A DNA stretch of 64,000 nt, from positions 496,001-560,000 of the forward strand of contig NZ_CP102251.1 in assembly GCF_025145285.1 (NCBI RefSeq), in the 5' to 3' direction. Under the pieces are notes generated by a model. The model searched no databases. It was not told the DNA's origin and worked only from the letters and a program-made list of their open reading frames with translations. Below are positions 16,860 through 25,462 of this stretch, one piece after another (positions within the stretch are counted from its first letter, which is position 1; each line of letters starts with the position of its first letter). Source of the stretch: Alistipes onderdonkii (GTDB lineage: Bacteria > Bacteroidota > Bacteroidia > Bacteroidales > Rikenellaceae). Made by a program: the position numbers and the translations under genes.

Positions 16860-18281
16860 CTATATCTGTTTGCGGAGCCGGGCGACGGGAATACCCAGCA
16901 TCTCGCGGTATTTGGCCACCGTGCGCCGGGCGATGCGGTAACCCTTGCCGTTGAGGATGTCCATCAGCGTCTCGTCCGTCAGCGGATGGCGCTTGTCCTC
17001 GTCGTCGATACACTCCTGCAGGATATTCTTGATCTCGTAACTCGACACCTCCTCGCCGCTGTCGGTCTGCATCGCCTCCGAGAAGAGCGACTTCAGAAGT
17101 ATGATGCCGAACTGCGTCTGCACGTACTTGCTGTTCACCACGCGCGAGATGGTCGACACATCCAGCCCCGTGCGGTCGGCGATGTCCTTGAGGATCATCG
17201 GCCGCAGTTTCGACTTGTCGCCGTCCTTGAAATATTCCTGCTGGTAGTCCAGAATGGTCTGCATCGTACGCATAAGCGTATCGTGGCGCTGTTTGATGGC
17301 CGAGATGAACCATTTGGCCGAGTCGATCTTGTTCTTCACGAACTGGATCGCCTCCTTGTCCTTCTCGCGGACAAGGCCGTCGGCACCGACCATTTCGCGG
17401 ATCATGTCCATATAGCGGCGGTTGACGCGCACCTCGGGGACGTTATACGAATTGAGCGACAGCTGGAAATGCCCGTCCTGATAGTCGAGGATGAAGTCGG
17501 GGATGATGTAGGGCGTCGTGTCGGTTCCGCCCTCGGCATAGAGGTTGCCGGGCTTGGGCGACAGGTGCCTGATCTCGGCGATGGCCTCGCGGAAATCGTC
17601 CTCGGAAACCTGCAGGCGCGACATCAGTTTTTCGTAATGCTTCTTGACAAACTCGTCGAAATAGGCAGTCAGTATCTTGCGCGCCAGCCGGCGGGGCCGC
17701 GAATTGACAGGGATCTGCGCCATTTGCAGCAACAGGCACTCCTGGAGATTGCGGGCGCCTATGCCGGCGGGTTCCAGTTCATGGATGATGCCGAGCAGTT
17801 TCTCCAGCTCCTCGGCCGAGGTCTCGATCCCGACCGTGAAGGCGATGTCGTCGGCCACGGACTCCAGGTCGCGGCGCAGGTAACCGTCCTCGTCGATGCT
17901 CCCGACCAGGTATACGGCCAGTTTCATCTCGCGCTCGGAAAGGTTGCGGAACCCCAGCTGCTCGATCAGGTACTCCTGCAACGACCGTCCCTCGGTCAGG
18001 AAGACCGGGCGCTGCTTGTCGTCCTTCGAGTAGTTATTGATACGGCTTTTATAGGAAGGGGTGTCGTCTTCACGCAAATACTCGTCGACCGAAATCTGCT
18101 GGGGCTGTTCCTCGTCCTCGGCAGCACGATCCTCTTCCTCCAGCACGATATTGTCTTCGATCTCCTGTTTGATACGCTGTTCGAGCTGCACGGTGGGCAG
18201 CTCCAGCAACTTGATCATCTGAATCTGCTGGGGCGAGAGCTTCTGCTGAAGCGACAGTACCTGTTTCTGATTAATAGCCAT
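16860..18281 (-). CDS. rpoN: RNA polymerase sigma-54 factor
   Basis: Alternative sigma factor that needs AAA+ activators to open promoters with -24/-12 elements. 473 aa. Region I at the N-terminus is Gln/Leu-rich (LSLQQKLSPQQIQMIKLLELP), followed by an acidic region II (about 45-70, EDNIVLEEEDRAAEDEEQ). The core-binding domain carries LEPAGIGARNLQECL. The C-terminus carries the RpoN box ARRTVAKYREMLGIP (about 455-469). It lies downstream of asnS on the same strand with a 191-bp gap. That gap holds a 7-bp inverted repeat (CCAAATT 18289-18295 with AATTTGG 18313-18319) just before the rpoN start and no ORF or obvious terminator. No sigma-54 activator is seen in the window. Confidence 0.97.
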   Translation of the reverse strand: MAINQKQVLSLQQKLSPQQIQMIKLLELPTVQLEQRIKQEIEDNIVLEEEDRAAEDEEQPQQISVDEYLREDDTPSYKSRINNYSKDDKQRPVFLTEGRSLQEYLIEQLGFRNLSEREMKLAVYLVGSIDEDGYLRRDLESVADDIAFTVGIETSAEELEKLLGIIHELEPAGIGARNLQECLLLQMAQIPVNSRPRRLARKILTAYFDEFVKKHYEKLMSRLQVSEDDFREAIAEIRHLSPKPGNLYAEGGTDTTPYIIPDFILDYQDGHFQLSLNSYNVPEVRVNRRYMDMIREMVGADGLVREKDKEAIQFVKNKIDSAKWFISAIKQRHDTLMRTMQTILDYQQEYFKDGDKSKLRPMILKDIADRTGLDVSTISRVVNSKYVQTQFGIILLKSLFSEAMQTDSGEEVSSYEIKNILQECIDDEDKRHPLTDETLMDILNGKGYRIARRTVAKYREMLGIPVARLRKQI

Positions 18282-18472
18282 ACTTTTTCCAAATTAAGAA
18301 TTAGAGATTCCGAATTTGGTTTCTTCTTGGGGGTTAGTATACAACACAAACGGCCGCAGCCGGAAAATCGTATGGAAAAGCGGGATTTCGGGACTTGCGC
18401 CGCACAGCCCGGACAGGAAAATGCTCGAGTTCGGGTTATGCAGCCGGTACGAAACAGCCTTCCCAGGTGGTT

Positions 18473-19861
18473 TTAAAACTCGGCGTTCTTCGGCGTGCGC
18501 GGGAAAGGCTGCACGTCACGGATATTGGTCATGCCCGTCACGAAAAGCAGCAACCGGTCGAAGCCCAGGCCGAAGCCGGAGTGCGGGGCCGAACCCCAGC
18601 GGCGGGTATCCAAATACCACCAGAGTTCCTTTTCGTTCATACCGAGCTCCTGCACCCTTGCATGAAGCTTGCCATAATCGGCCTCGCGCTCCGAACCGCC
18701 GATGATTTCGCCGATTCCGGGGAATAATACGTCCATAGCGCGTACCGTCTTGCCGTCGTCGTTCTGCTTCATGTAGAAGGCCTTGATATCCTTGGGGTAG
18801 TTGATCAGGATGACCGGGCGCTTGAAATGCTCCTCCACGAGGTAACGCTCGTGCTCGGACTGCAGGTCGCACCCCCAGTCGCAGGGGAATTCGAACTTGC
18901 GGCCCGAAGCCTTCAGTATCTCGACGCCCTCGGTGTAGTCGAGGCGCTTGAAATCGTTGTGCAGCACGAAGTTCAGACGTTCCAGCAAACCCTTGTCCCA
19001 CATCTTGTTCATGAACTCGAGGTCTTCGGCACAGTTATCCAGCGCATACCGGATCAGGTACTTGAGGAAATCCTCGGCCAGTTCCATGTTGTCTTCCAGT
19101 TCGTAGAAGGCAGCCTCGGGCTCGATCATCCAGAACTCCGACGCATGGCGCGGGGTGTTCGAGTTCTCGGCGCGGAACGTGGGGCCGAACGTATAGATAC
19201 GTCCCAGCGACAGGGCCCCCAGTTCGCCTTCGAGCTGGCCCGAGACGGTCAGGTTGCACGACTTGCCGAAGAAATCCTGCGCATAGTCGACCTTGCCCTC
19301 ATCGGTCTTGGGGACATCGTTCAGGTCGAGGGTCGTCACCTGGAACATGGCGCCCGCGCCCTCGCAGTCCGAAGCCGTGATGAGCGGCGTATGGAAATAA
19401 TAGAAGCCCTGTTTGTTGAAATACTCGTGGATGGCATACGCCATGGCGTGGCGGATGCGCAACACGGCACCGAAGGTATTGGTTCGCGGACGCAGGTAGG
19501 CGATTTCGCGCAGGAACTCCAGCGAGTGCCCCTTCTTCTGGAGGGGATAGGTTTCGGGGTCGGCCGTGCCGTACACCTCGATCTTCGCGGCCTGCACCTC
19601 GACCCGCTGCCCTGACCCGAGCGACTCCACGAGCCGTCCGTCGACGCGGATGCAGGCACCCGTAGTGATGGGTTTGAGCTCTTCTTCGCCGAATTTCGAA
19701 AGATCGACGACCACCTGTATGTTCGCAACGCACGATCCGTCGTTCAGGGCGATGAACGCCACATTCTTGTTCCCGCGCTTGGTGCGCACCCATCCCTTGA
19801 CGACAATGTCGGTGTCCACGACGCCCGACTTCAGAATTTCTACGATTCTCTGCGTTTTCAT
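18473..19861 (-). CDS. asnS: Asparaginyl-tRNA synthetase
   Basis: Class IIb aminoacyl-tRNA synthetase charging tRNA-Asn. 462 aa, the standard bacterial length. The N-terminal OB-fold anticodon-binding domain (about 15-105, VKGWVRTKRGNKNVAFIALNDGS) is followed by the class II core: motif 1 around RIRHAMAYAIHEYF, motif 2 FRAENSNTPRHASEFWMIEPE and motif 3 GFGLGFDRLLLFVTG near the C-terminus. Presence of AsnRS indicates direct tRNA-Asn charging. It has its own promoter, which overlaps the promoter of the divergent GH2-like gene. Confidence 0.98.
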   Translation of the reverse strand: MKTQRIVEILKSGVVDTDIVVKGWVRTKRGNKNVAFIALNDGSCVANIQVVVDLSKFGEEELKPITTGACIRVDGRLVESLGSGQRVEVQAAKIEVYGTADPETYPLQKKGHSLEFLREIAYLRPRTNTFGAVLRIRHAMAYAIHEYFNKQGFYYFHTPLITASDCEGAGAMFQVTTLDLNDVPKTDEGKVDYAQDFFGKSCNLTVSGQLEGELGALSLGRIYTFGPTFRAENSNTPRHASEFWMIEPEAAFYELEDNMELAEDFLKYLIRYALDNCAEDLEFMNKMWDKGLLERLNFVLHNDFKRLDYTEGVEILKASGRKFEFPCDWGCDLQSEHERYLVEEHFKRPVILINYPKDIKAFYMKQNDDGKTVRAMDVLFPGIGEIIGGSEREADYGKLHARVQELGMNEKELWWYLDTRRWGSAPHSGFGLGFDRLLLFVTGMTNIRDVQPFPRTPKNAEF

Positions 19862-19906
19862 ATGATCAATTTTATCTATGCCTTTAACGGCTCTTTTTCG
19901 AACTTA

Positions 19907-19937
19907 CAAAGATATCCATTATTTGCGATTTGGCAAA
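19907..19937 (-). promoter_or_regulatory. asnS promoter
   Basis: Read on the minus strand: TTTG (-33, 19937-19934), exactly 19 nt, TATCTTTG (-7, 19914-19907). This is a perfect match to the Bacteroidota housekeeping promoter. The leader to the asnS ATG is about 40 nt. The -33 TTTG is the end of a T9 run on this strand. Confidence 0.8.
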
Positions 19938-19952
19938 AAAAAAGTACCTTTG
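19922..19952 (+). promoter_or_regulatory. Divergent promoter for the GH2-like/rlmH/luxR operon
   Basis: TTTG (19922-19925), 19 nt, TACCTTTG (19945-19952): a perfect match on the plus strand. It interleaves with the asnS promoter, and its spacer contains an A9 tract (19935-19943). Because the -7 box occupies this sequence, translation from the in-frame TTG at 19930 is ruled out and the gene starts at ATG 19978. Confidence 0.8.
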
Positions 19953-19977
19953 CCTAACCTATATTAAGAACACACGC

Positions 19978-21339
19978 ATGAAACGTACGATACTGCTGAC
20001 GACGGCCATCCTCTGCGCCGCAGGCACCCGGGCGCAGGAGGCATACGACCTGCTGATCCCCGAGCCCGAAACCCCGGTAGCGCTCCGCCCCGTCGAAGGG
20101 GGCCGCATTTACCGCACGGAGGTCATTCCCTACGACAAGCGCCATGACGCCGATGCCCGCAACTTAGCGGGCGCCGACGCATATATGGCCTACACGCCCG
20201 AACCGTTCGCCGCATCGGGCGACGCGGTTGCCGTCGGGCAGGTGGTCGAAATACCCTACGTGTGGACGGACGGGGTCGTCTACCTGCATCTGGAAAACAT
20301 AGGCACGGCCTACACCCTCACGGTCAACGACAGCAAGGTGGCCGAAGTCGAAGACCCTTCGACGCCCGCCGAATTCGCATTGACGCCCTACATCCGCGAA
20401 GGCAAGAACGCCATCGCGCTGACGTTGCGCCGCAGTGCCGCCGACCGGATCAACGCCGTCCCCGCCTCGCGCAAGGCTTTCGAGAACTGTTACCTTTACA
20501 CGCAGACCAAACGTTCGATCCGCGATTTCGAGATCGCGCTCGTGCCCGACTCGACACGCAAATTCGGCGTGCTGGAGCTGGCGATCGTCGCGCAGAACGG
20601 TTTCAACTACGACGAACCCGTGACCGTAGGCTACGACATCTACTCGCCGCAGGGCAAGCTGCTCGAGTTCAACATGCAGGAGGTCACGATCCCCGGGCGT
20701 TCGACCGACACCGTGTGCTTCACGCCCTTCATCTACGGCACCAACGCCAACAGGTGGGAGCCGGGCGCCAAGAACCCGCCGCTCTACAAGGTGATGCTCT
20801 TCACGCGCCGCGACGGGGCTTACCGCGAATACATGCCGCTGAAGATCGGCTTCGGCAAGACGGAGCTCGTCGACGGGCGCCTCATGCGCTTCGACAAGGA
20901 GCTGAAACTGGCCAAGGCCGGGTACAACGCCGCTGCCGACCGCAAGACGACCCTCGCGGAGCTGAAAACGCTCAAGGCCAAGGGCAACAATACGATATGC
21001 CCCGACTATCCGCAGCCGGGGTGGTTCTACGACCTGTGCGATGAGCTGGGGCTCTACGTCATCGACTGCGCCAACATCAACGCACCCGAAAAGCGTGACG
21101 ACCGGAAGGTCGGCGGCACGCCGTCGAACGACCCGTCGCTGGCGGACGAATACCTCGAACGCGTGAAGGCGATGTACTACCGTTCGCGCAACCATTCGTG
21201 CGTCATCGCATTCGCGCTGGGCGGCGAATCGGGCAACGGATACAACATGTACAAAGCCTATGAGTGGCTCAAGTCGGTGGAGAAGTCGCGCCCGGTGATC
21301 TGTGCGGATGCCGACGGCGAGTGGAATTCGGATTTGTAG
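19978..21339 (+). CDS. Shortened GH2-like (beta-galactosidase-type) exported protein
   Basis: 453-aa protein with a signal peptide (cleavage after GTRAQ). It follows the GH2 architecture: a jelly-roll sugar-binding domain (about 45-155, HLENIGTAYTLTVNDSKV), an Ig-like domain (about 175-280) and the start of a TIM barrel (about 285-453, GWFYDLCDELGLYVIDCANIN). It stops 36 residues after the expected acid/base Glu417 in FALGGESG. The Asn that normally precedes this Glu is Gly, and the rest of the barrel with the nucleophile Glu, plus all later GH2 domains, is absent. The coding frame ends cleanly 3 nt before rlmH, with no GH2 remnant downstream. It is either a non-catalytic relative or a decayed enzyme; sugar hydrolysis should not be assumed. 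Confidence 0.8.
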   Translation: MKRTILLTTAILCAAGTRAQEAYDLLIPEPETPVALRPVEGGRIYRTEVIPYDKRHDADARNLAGADAYMAYTPEPFAASGDAVAVGQVVEIPYVWTDGVVYLHLENIGTAYTLTVNDSKVAEVEDPSTPAEFALTPYIREGKNAIALTLRRSAADRINAVPASRKAFENCYLYTQTKRSIRDFEIALVPDSTRKFGVLELAIVAQNGFNYDEPVTVGYDIYSPQGKLLEFNMQEVTIPGRSTDTVCFTPFIYGTNANRWEPGAKNPPLYKVMLFTRRDGAYREYMPLKIGFGKTELVDGRLMRFDKELKLAKAGYNAAADRKTTLAELKTLKAKGNNTICPDYPQPGWFYDLCDELGLYVIDCANINAPEKRDDRKVGGTPSNDPSLADEYLERVKAMYYRSRNHSCVIAFALGGESGNGYNMYKAYEWLKSVEKSRPVICADADGEWNSDL

Positions 21340-21342
21340 GCA

Positions 21343-21816
21343 ATGACCGTCGAACTGATCGTCATAGGTAAAACCGATTCGAAGGAGGTCGCAGCGCTGG
21401 TCGAGATGTACGCCCGGCGTGTGAATTTCTACTGCAGGTTCGCGGTCACGGCCCTGCCCGACGTCCGAAACACCAGGAACCTCACGGTAAAACAACAGCG
21501 TACGGCCGAAGGCGAGGCCATCCTGCGCCAGACAACGGACGGCGACTACGTCGTACTGCTCGACGAGCGGGGCGAGGAGATGCGCTCGGTGGAATTCGCC
21601 TACTGGCTTCAGAAACGGATGAACAGCGGCGTGAAACGCCTGGTACTGGTGATCGGCGGCCCCTACGGGTTCTCGGACGAGGTTTACAGGCGCGCCGATG
21701 CGAAACTGTCGCTCTCGCGCATGACCTTCTCGCACCAGATCGTGCGGGCGATCTTCGCCGAACAGATATACCGGGCCTTCACCATCCTCAACAACGAACC
21801 CTACCACCACGAATAA
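21343..21816 (+). CDS. rlmH: 23S rRNA (pseudouridine1915-N3)-methyltransferase RlmH
   Basis: SAM-dependent SPOUT-fold methyltransferase acting on pseudouridine 1915 of helix 69 in assembled ribosomes. 157 aa, the full family length. The SAM-binding trefoil knot is seen in LVLVIGGPYGFSDEVYRRAD (about 104-123) and the conserved tail LSLSRMTFSHQIVRAIFAEQIYRAFTI...PYHHE. Its ATG follows the GH2-like stop by 3 nt and the luxR-type gene follows after 4 nt, so the three form one transcript. Confidence 0.97.
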   Translation: MTVELIVIGKTDSKEVAALVEMYARRVNFYCRFAVTALPDVRNTRNLTVKQQRTAEGEAILRQTTDGDYVVLLDERGEEMRSVEFAYWLQKRMNSGVKRLVLVIGGPYGFSDEVYRRADAKLSLSRMTFSHQIVRAIFAEQIYRAFTILNNEPYHHE

Positions 21817-21820
21817 ACCG

Positions 21821-22408
21821 ATGCAGCAGCGCCCCGCCATAGCCGTCGTAGCCCCCAACGTCCTGATGGGCGTCGGGCTGAAAGCCATCCTGGAAAAGAT
21901 CATCCCGATGGCCGACGTGGAGCTTTTCGGCGATTTCGAAGCATTCGCGGAGGCAGCCCCGGAACGGTTCTTCCACTTCTTCGTCGCGGCACAGCTGTTC
22001 GTCACGCACAGTTCGTATTTCCGCCCGCTGCGCCACAAGACGATCCTGCTTTGCAACGGGCAGCCGCAGCCGGCCTATGCGGACATGCACAGAATCGACG
22101 TCTGCACCAGCGAAGAGACCGTCGTACGCGATATCCTGCGTATGCACCGCGGGGCGCACCACCACGAACACGACATCGGGGGCGCCGCTTACCCCGCCGG
22201 CGTACAGCTCACGGGACGCGAGACCGAGGTACTGGCCCTCATCGCCCGGGGCTATATGAACAAGGAGATCGCAGACCGCCTGCAAATCGGGCTGACGACG
22301 GTCATCTCCCACCGCCGCAACATCATGGAAAAGCTGGGCATTCGCTCGGTGGCCGGGCTGGCGATCTACGCCATGACGGCCGGATATGTCGCGGTCGACG
22401 AGCTCTGA
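21821..22408 (+). CDS. LuxR-type transcriptional regulator with degenerate receiver domain
   Basis: DNA-binding regulator, 195 aa. The C-terminal LuxR/FixJ helix-turn-helix is clear (about 128-190: LTGRETEVLALIARGYMNKEIADRLQIGLTTVISHRRNIMEKLG, shown by its LTxRExEVL start and the NKEIA and TVxxHRxNIxxKL helices). The N-terminal part (1-110) has receiver-like order (AVVAPNVLMGVGLKAIL), but the usual acidic pocket and the phospho-acceptor Asp are missing: the expected strand reads FHFFVAAQLFV. Phosphorylation control is therefore unlikely, and ligand or protein control is more plausible. The next gene, under its own promoter 20 nt on, is a TonB-dependent receptor, a reasonable target. Confidence 0.85.
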   Translation: MQQRPAIAVVAPNVLMGVGLKAILEKIIPMADVELFGDFEAFAEAAPERFFHFFVAAQLFVTHSSYFRPLRHKTILLCNGQPQPAYADMHRIDVCTSEETVVRDILRMHRGAHHHEHDIGGAAYPAGVQLTGRETEVLALIARGYMNKEIADRLQIGLTTVISHRRNIMEKLGIRSVAGLAIYAMTAGYVAVDEL

Positions 22409-22428
22409 ACGCCTCCTCACAAATTAGG

Positions 22429-22460
22429 ATTGCAGCTTCCGAAATAATTCCGTTACTTTG
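22429..22460 (+). promoter_or_regulatory. Candidate promoter of the TonB-dependent receptor gene
   Basis: ATTG (22429-22432), 20 nt, TTACTTTG (22453-22460), 7 of 8 matches to TAnnTTTG. A start of transcription near 22467 leaves only about 16 nt before the GTG at 22483. Confidence 0.55.
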
Positions 22461-22482
22461 CAGCTGAATTAAACGTCTTATC

Positions 22483-24912
22483 GTGCACTGCAAACAACTG
22501 TTCATAGCACTCCTGCTACTGCCGCTCCTGTCGGCTGCTGCGGGAAGGCATTCGTCTGCGCCACTCCCGGCAGCGGGAACCGCGGCGGGACATGCGGCCG
22601 CCGGAGAACGGATGCAGACCGGAGAAATCACTGCGGCCGCAAGGCTGGACGGGAACGGCGGACAGACGGAAACGGAAGGGGGCACGGCAACCGGGGAGTT
22701 TGCGAACGCAGGCGAGGCCGACCCCACGGCTGTCGACACGGTGATCGTGGTGGACAAGGTGCAGGTAACGGCCATCAAGCAGGGCATGGTGCTGCGCTCG
22801 CAGCCCGTGGCAGCAGCCATCGTCGGCAGCCGCGCCATCGAACGGGGGCATGTCGACGCCCTGAAAAACCTCTCGCAGAACGTCCCCAACTTCTACGTCC
22901 CCGACTACGGATCGCGCATGACCTCGTCGATCTACGTCCGCGGGCTCGGGGCACGGATCGACCAGCCGGTCATGGGGCTCAACATCGACAACGTTCCGGT
23001 GCTGAACAAGGACAATTACGACATGGAGCTGGCCGACGCAGAGCGCATCGAAGTGCTGCGGGGCCCGCAGTCGACGCTCTACGGGCGCAACACGATGGGC
23101 GGCGTCATCAACGTATACACGCTCTCGCCGCTCGCGTACGAGGGTGTCCGCCTGAGCGCCGAATACGGCAGCGGCGACAGCTACCGGTTCAGGGCTTCGT
23201 CCTATTACAGGATAAACCCCGACCTGGGCATGGCCGTGACGGGCTATTACACGCATACGGGCGGATTCTTCGAGAACCTCGCAACGGGCGAGAAATGCGA
23301 CTGGGAGCGGATGGGCGGCGGACGCTGGAAGGCGCAGTGGCGCAACCGTGCGGGATTGAGGATCGACAATACGCTCTCCTTCTCGGTGCTCGAACAGGGC
23401 GGGTATCCCTATGCCTACGTCGGCGAGGAAATCGTGCACGACGGGCAGACGGTCATCCGCCCGGGCGAGATCCGCTACAACGACCCGTGCTCCTACCGCC
23501 GCACAACCCTCAGCGACGGGCTCACGGTGCGCTACGACGCCGGCAGTTTCTCGGTGGCCTCGATCACCAGCTACCAGTATTCCGACGACGAGATGATCCT
23601 CGACCAGGATTTCCTGCCCCTTTCGTATTTCACGCTCAAACAGGCGCGTACGGAACACACCCTCACCGAGGACATCGTATTCCGCTCGCACGAACGGGGG
23701 GCGTACCGCTGGCTGCTGGGCGCATTCGGATTCTACCGCCACGGCGTGATGAACGCCCCGGTGCATTTCAAGCAGACCGGCATCGAGGAGCTGATACTCA
23801 GCAACGCCAACGAACACGACCCGCAATACACCTACGACGCATGGGACAACGACGAGCTGCTGCTGGGCAGCCGCTTCCGCAACCCCTCGGCAGGCGGGGC
23901 GCTCTACCACGAATCGAACTACACGGCCGGACGCTGGCGCTTCACCGCGGGCCTGCGCTTCGACTACGAGCACACCCGCCTGCGCTACCGCAGCTCCACG
24001 CAGACCGGCTACACGGCGACCGACCGCGTGAGCGGCACGACGGGGCACTACCCCCTGTCGATCGACATCCGCAATACGCTCAAGCGGAATTTCACCGAAG
24101 TACTGCCGAAATTCTCGGTGCTCTATGCCTTCGACGAGATACACAACCTCTACGTTTCGGTGGCCAAAGGGTACAAGGCCGGCGGGTTCAACACGCAGAT
24201 GTTCTCCGACGTGCTCCAGCAGAAGATGATGAACGAAATGGGGTTCGGGACGGTCTACGACGCGGATAAAGTCGTGAGCTACGAACCCGAATACAGTTGG
24301 AACTACGAATTGGGCGGGCACTTTTCCTGCATGGAAGGCGCCGTGCGGGGCGATTTCGCGCTCTTCTACATCGACTGCCGTGATCAGCAGCTCACAATCT
24401 TCCCCGAAGGGACGACCACCGGGCGCATGATGACCAATGCCGGACGCACGCGCAGCTTCGGCGGCGAGTTGTCGCTGCAGGTATCGCCGTGGCAGAACCT
24501 CGACATCAATGCGGCCTACGGATACACAAATGCCAGGTTTGTCCGTTATAACGACGGGAAAACCGATTACAAGGGCAACTACCTGCCCTACGCGCCGCAG
24601 CATACGCTGGCCGCAACCGGGGCGTGGACGATCCCCACGGGTGTGCCGTGGCTCGGGAACATCGTCCTGCAGGCCGGTGTCCGTTGCGCGGGGCGCATCT
24701 GGTGGAACGAGGAGAATTCGCTCTCGCAGCCCTTTTACGCGCTGACCGAAGCCTCCCTGCGTTTCGAACAGAAACACTATTCGGTCGACATATGGGGGCG
24801 CAACCTCGCGGACGCGGGTTACAACGTATTTTATTTCAAGTCCATCGGCAACGAATTCGTACAGCGCGGACGCCCCAGGACATTCGGCATAACACTGAAT
24901 ATTAACTTATAA
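22483..24912 (+). CDS. TonB-dependent outer-membrane receptor
   Basis: Outer-membrane gated barrel for uptake of a scarce ligand (siderophore, heme, cobalamin or similar; not determinable here). 809 aa from GTG 22483. A signal peptide ends near SAAAG and is followed by an unusual 65-residue Ala/Gly/Glu/Thr-rich stretch. A TonB box-like DTVIVVDKVQV (about 86-96) and the plug domain follow, with ERIEVLRGPQSTLYGRNTMGG (about 186-206). The barrel continues to the terminal strand TFGITLNINL. There is no carboxypeptidase-like N-terminal domain and no SusD partner, so it is not a SusC. A small lipoprotein gene follows 13 nt later. Confidence 0.9.
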   Translation: MHCKQLFIALLLLPLLSAAAGRHSSAPLPAAGTAAGHAAAGERMQTGEITAAARLDGNGGQTETEGGTATGEFANAGEADPTAVDTVIVVDKVQVTAIKQGMVLRSQPVAAAIVGSRAIERGHVDALKNLSQNVPNFYVPDYGSRMTSSIYVRGLGARIDQPVMGLNIDNVPVLNKDNYDMELADAERIEVLRGPQSTLYGRNTMGGVINVYTLSPLAYEGVRLSAEYGSGDSYRFRASSYYRINPDLGMAVTGYYTHTGGFFENLATGEKCDWERMGGGRWKAQWRNRAGLRIDNTLSFSVLEQGGYPYAYVGEEIVHDGQTVIRPGEIRYNDPCSYRRTTLSDGLTVRYDAGSFSVASITSYQYSDDEMILDQDFLPLSYFTLKQARTEHTLTEDIVFRSHERGAYRWLLGAFGFYRHGVMNAPVHFKQTGIEELILSNANEHDPQYTYDAWDNDELLLGSRFRNPSAGGALYHESNYTAGRWRFTAGLRFDYEHTRLRYRSSTQTGYTATDRVSGTTGHYPLSIDIRNTLKRNFTEVLPKFSVLYAFDEIHNLYVSVAKGYKAGGFNTQMFSDVLQQKMMNEMGFGTVYDADKVVSYEPEYSWNYELGGHFSCMEGAVRGDFALFYIDCRDQQLTIFPEGTTTGRMMTNAGRTRSFGGELSLQVSPWQNLDINAAYGYTNARFVRYNDGKTDYKGNYLPYAPQHTLAATGAWTIPTGVPWLGNIVLQAGVRCAGRIWWNEENSLSQPFYALTEASLRFEQKHYSVDIWGRNLADAGYNVFYFKSIGNEFVQRGRPRTFGITLNINL

Positions 24913-24925
24913 CGACAATAGCACA

Positions 24926-25438
24926 ATGAAAAAACTCCTTATCCTGCTCGCCCTCGCGGCCTGTGCGGCATGCAACACCGAAGACGACAACGACAACCGG
25001 CAAAAGGCCACTTTCGGGGGTACGCTCACCATTACCAGCAATCAGACCCCGTCGGCGACACCCTTTGTGACAAACAACATAAGTTTCGAACTTACGGAAG
25101 ACAACAGCGGCCTGTTCAAGCTCACGATGTACAACGTGCGTTTCGCGCAGTCCATGCCGATGTCACTCAATATCGTTATCCCCGAACTGAAATACGAGGA
25201 CTCGGACAACGACGGCATCTACGAACTGACGAGCACGGCCGATCCGATCATCCCCTACATCGGCGGCAAACCGTATTACGACCCGCAAACCGGCAAGGGA
25301 TTCGCAATCCCGATGTTCACCGGCAGGCTCGCCAACGGCAGCCTGGAGGTGATCTTCACCTGCCGCAACGCGCAGATTCCCGTGGGCGACGAGACGCTCG
25401 ACCACAAAGCCGTGTACAAGGGAACGATTCTTTTGTAA
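24926..25438 (+). CDS. Calycin-like beta-barrel lipoprotein, 170 aa
   Basis: Predicted lipoprotein: MKKLLILLALAACAACNTED with the acyl Cys at about residue 16. The mature part begins with acidic DDNDN and then shows alternating beta strands (ATFGGTLTITSN, ISFELTEDNSGLFKLTMYNVRFA, LNIVIPELKY, GSLEVIFTCRN). This arrangement resembles the calycin-like domain proteins often encoded next to TonB receptors in Bacteroidales; the family call is by resemblance only. It is cotranscribed with the receptor (13-nt gap) and could be its surface ligand-binding partner. The stop codon overlaps the -7 box of nadC. Confidence 0.7.
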   Translation: MKKLLILLALAACAACNTEDDNDNRQKATFGGTLTITSNQTPSATPFVTNNISFELTEDNSGLFKLTMYNVRFAQSMPMSLNIVIPELKYEDSDNDGIYELTSTADPIIPYIGGKPYYDPQTGKGFAIPMFTGRLANGSLEVIFTCRNAQIPVGDETLDHKAVYKGTILL

Positions 25439-25443
25439 CTTTG
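25436..25443 (+). promoter_or_regulatory. Candidate nadC promoter -7 box
   Basis: TAACTTTG is a perfect TAnnTTTG match that shares its first three bases with the stop codon of the preceding gene. The -33 element is poor. It lies 20 nt before the nadC ATG. Confidence 0.45.
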
Positions 25444-25462
25444 CATCGAAAACCGTAACGAT

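Noticed and set aside
18282..18472. Small gene or tRNA between asnS and rpoN
   Set aside because: No cloverleaf, no ORF with a start and sensible length; only a short inverted repeat.
19930..19977. Upstream TTG start giving a 16-residue extension to the GH2-like protein
   Set aside because: The extension overlaps the -7 promoter box; the ATG at 19978 begins a proper signal peptide.
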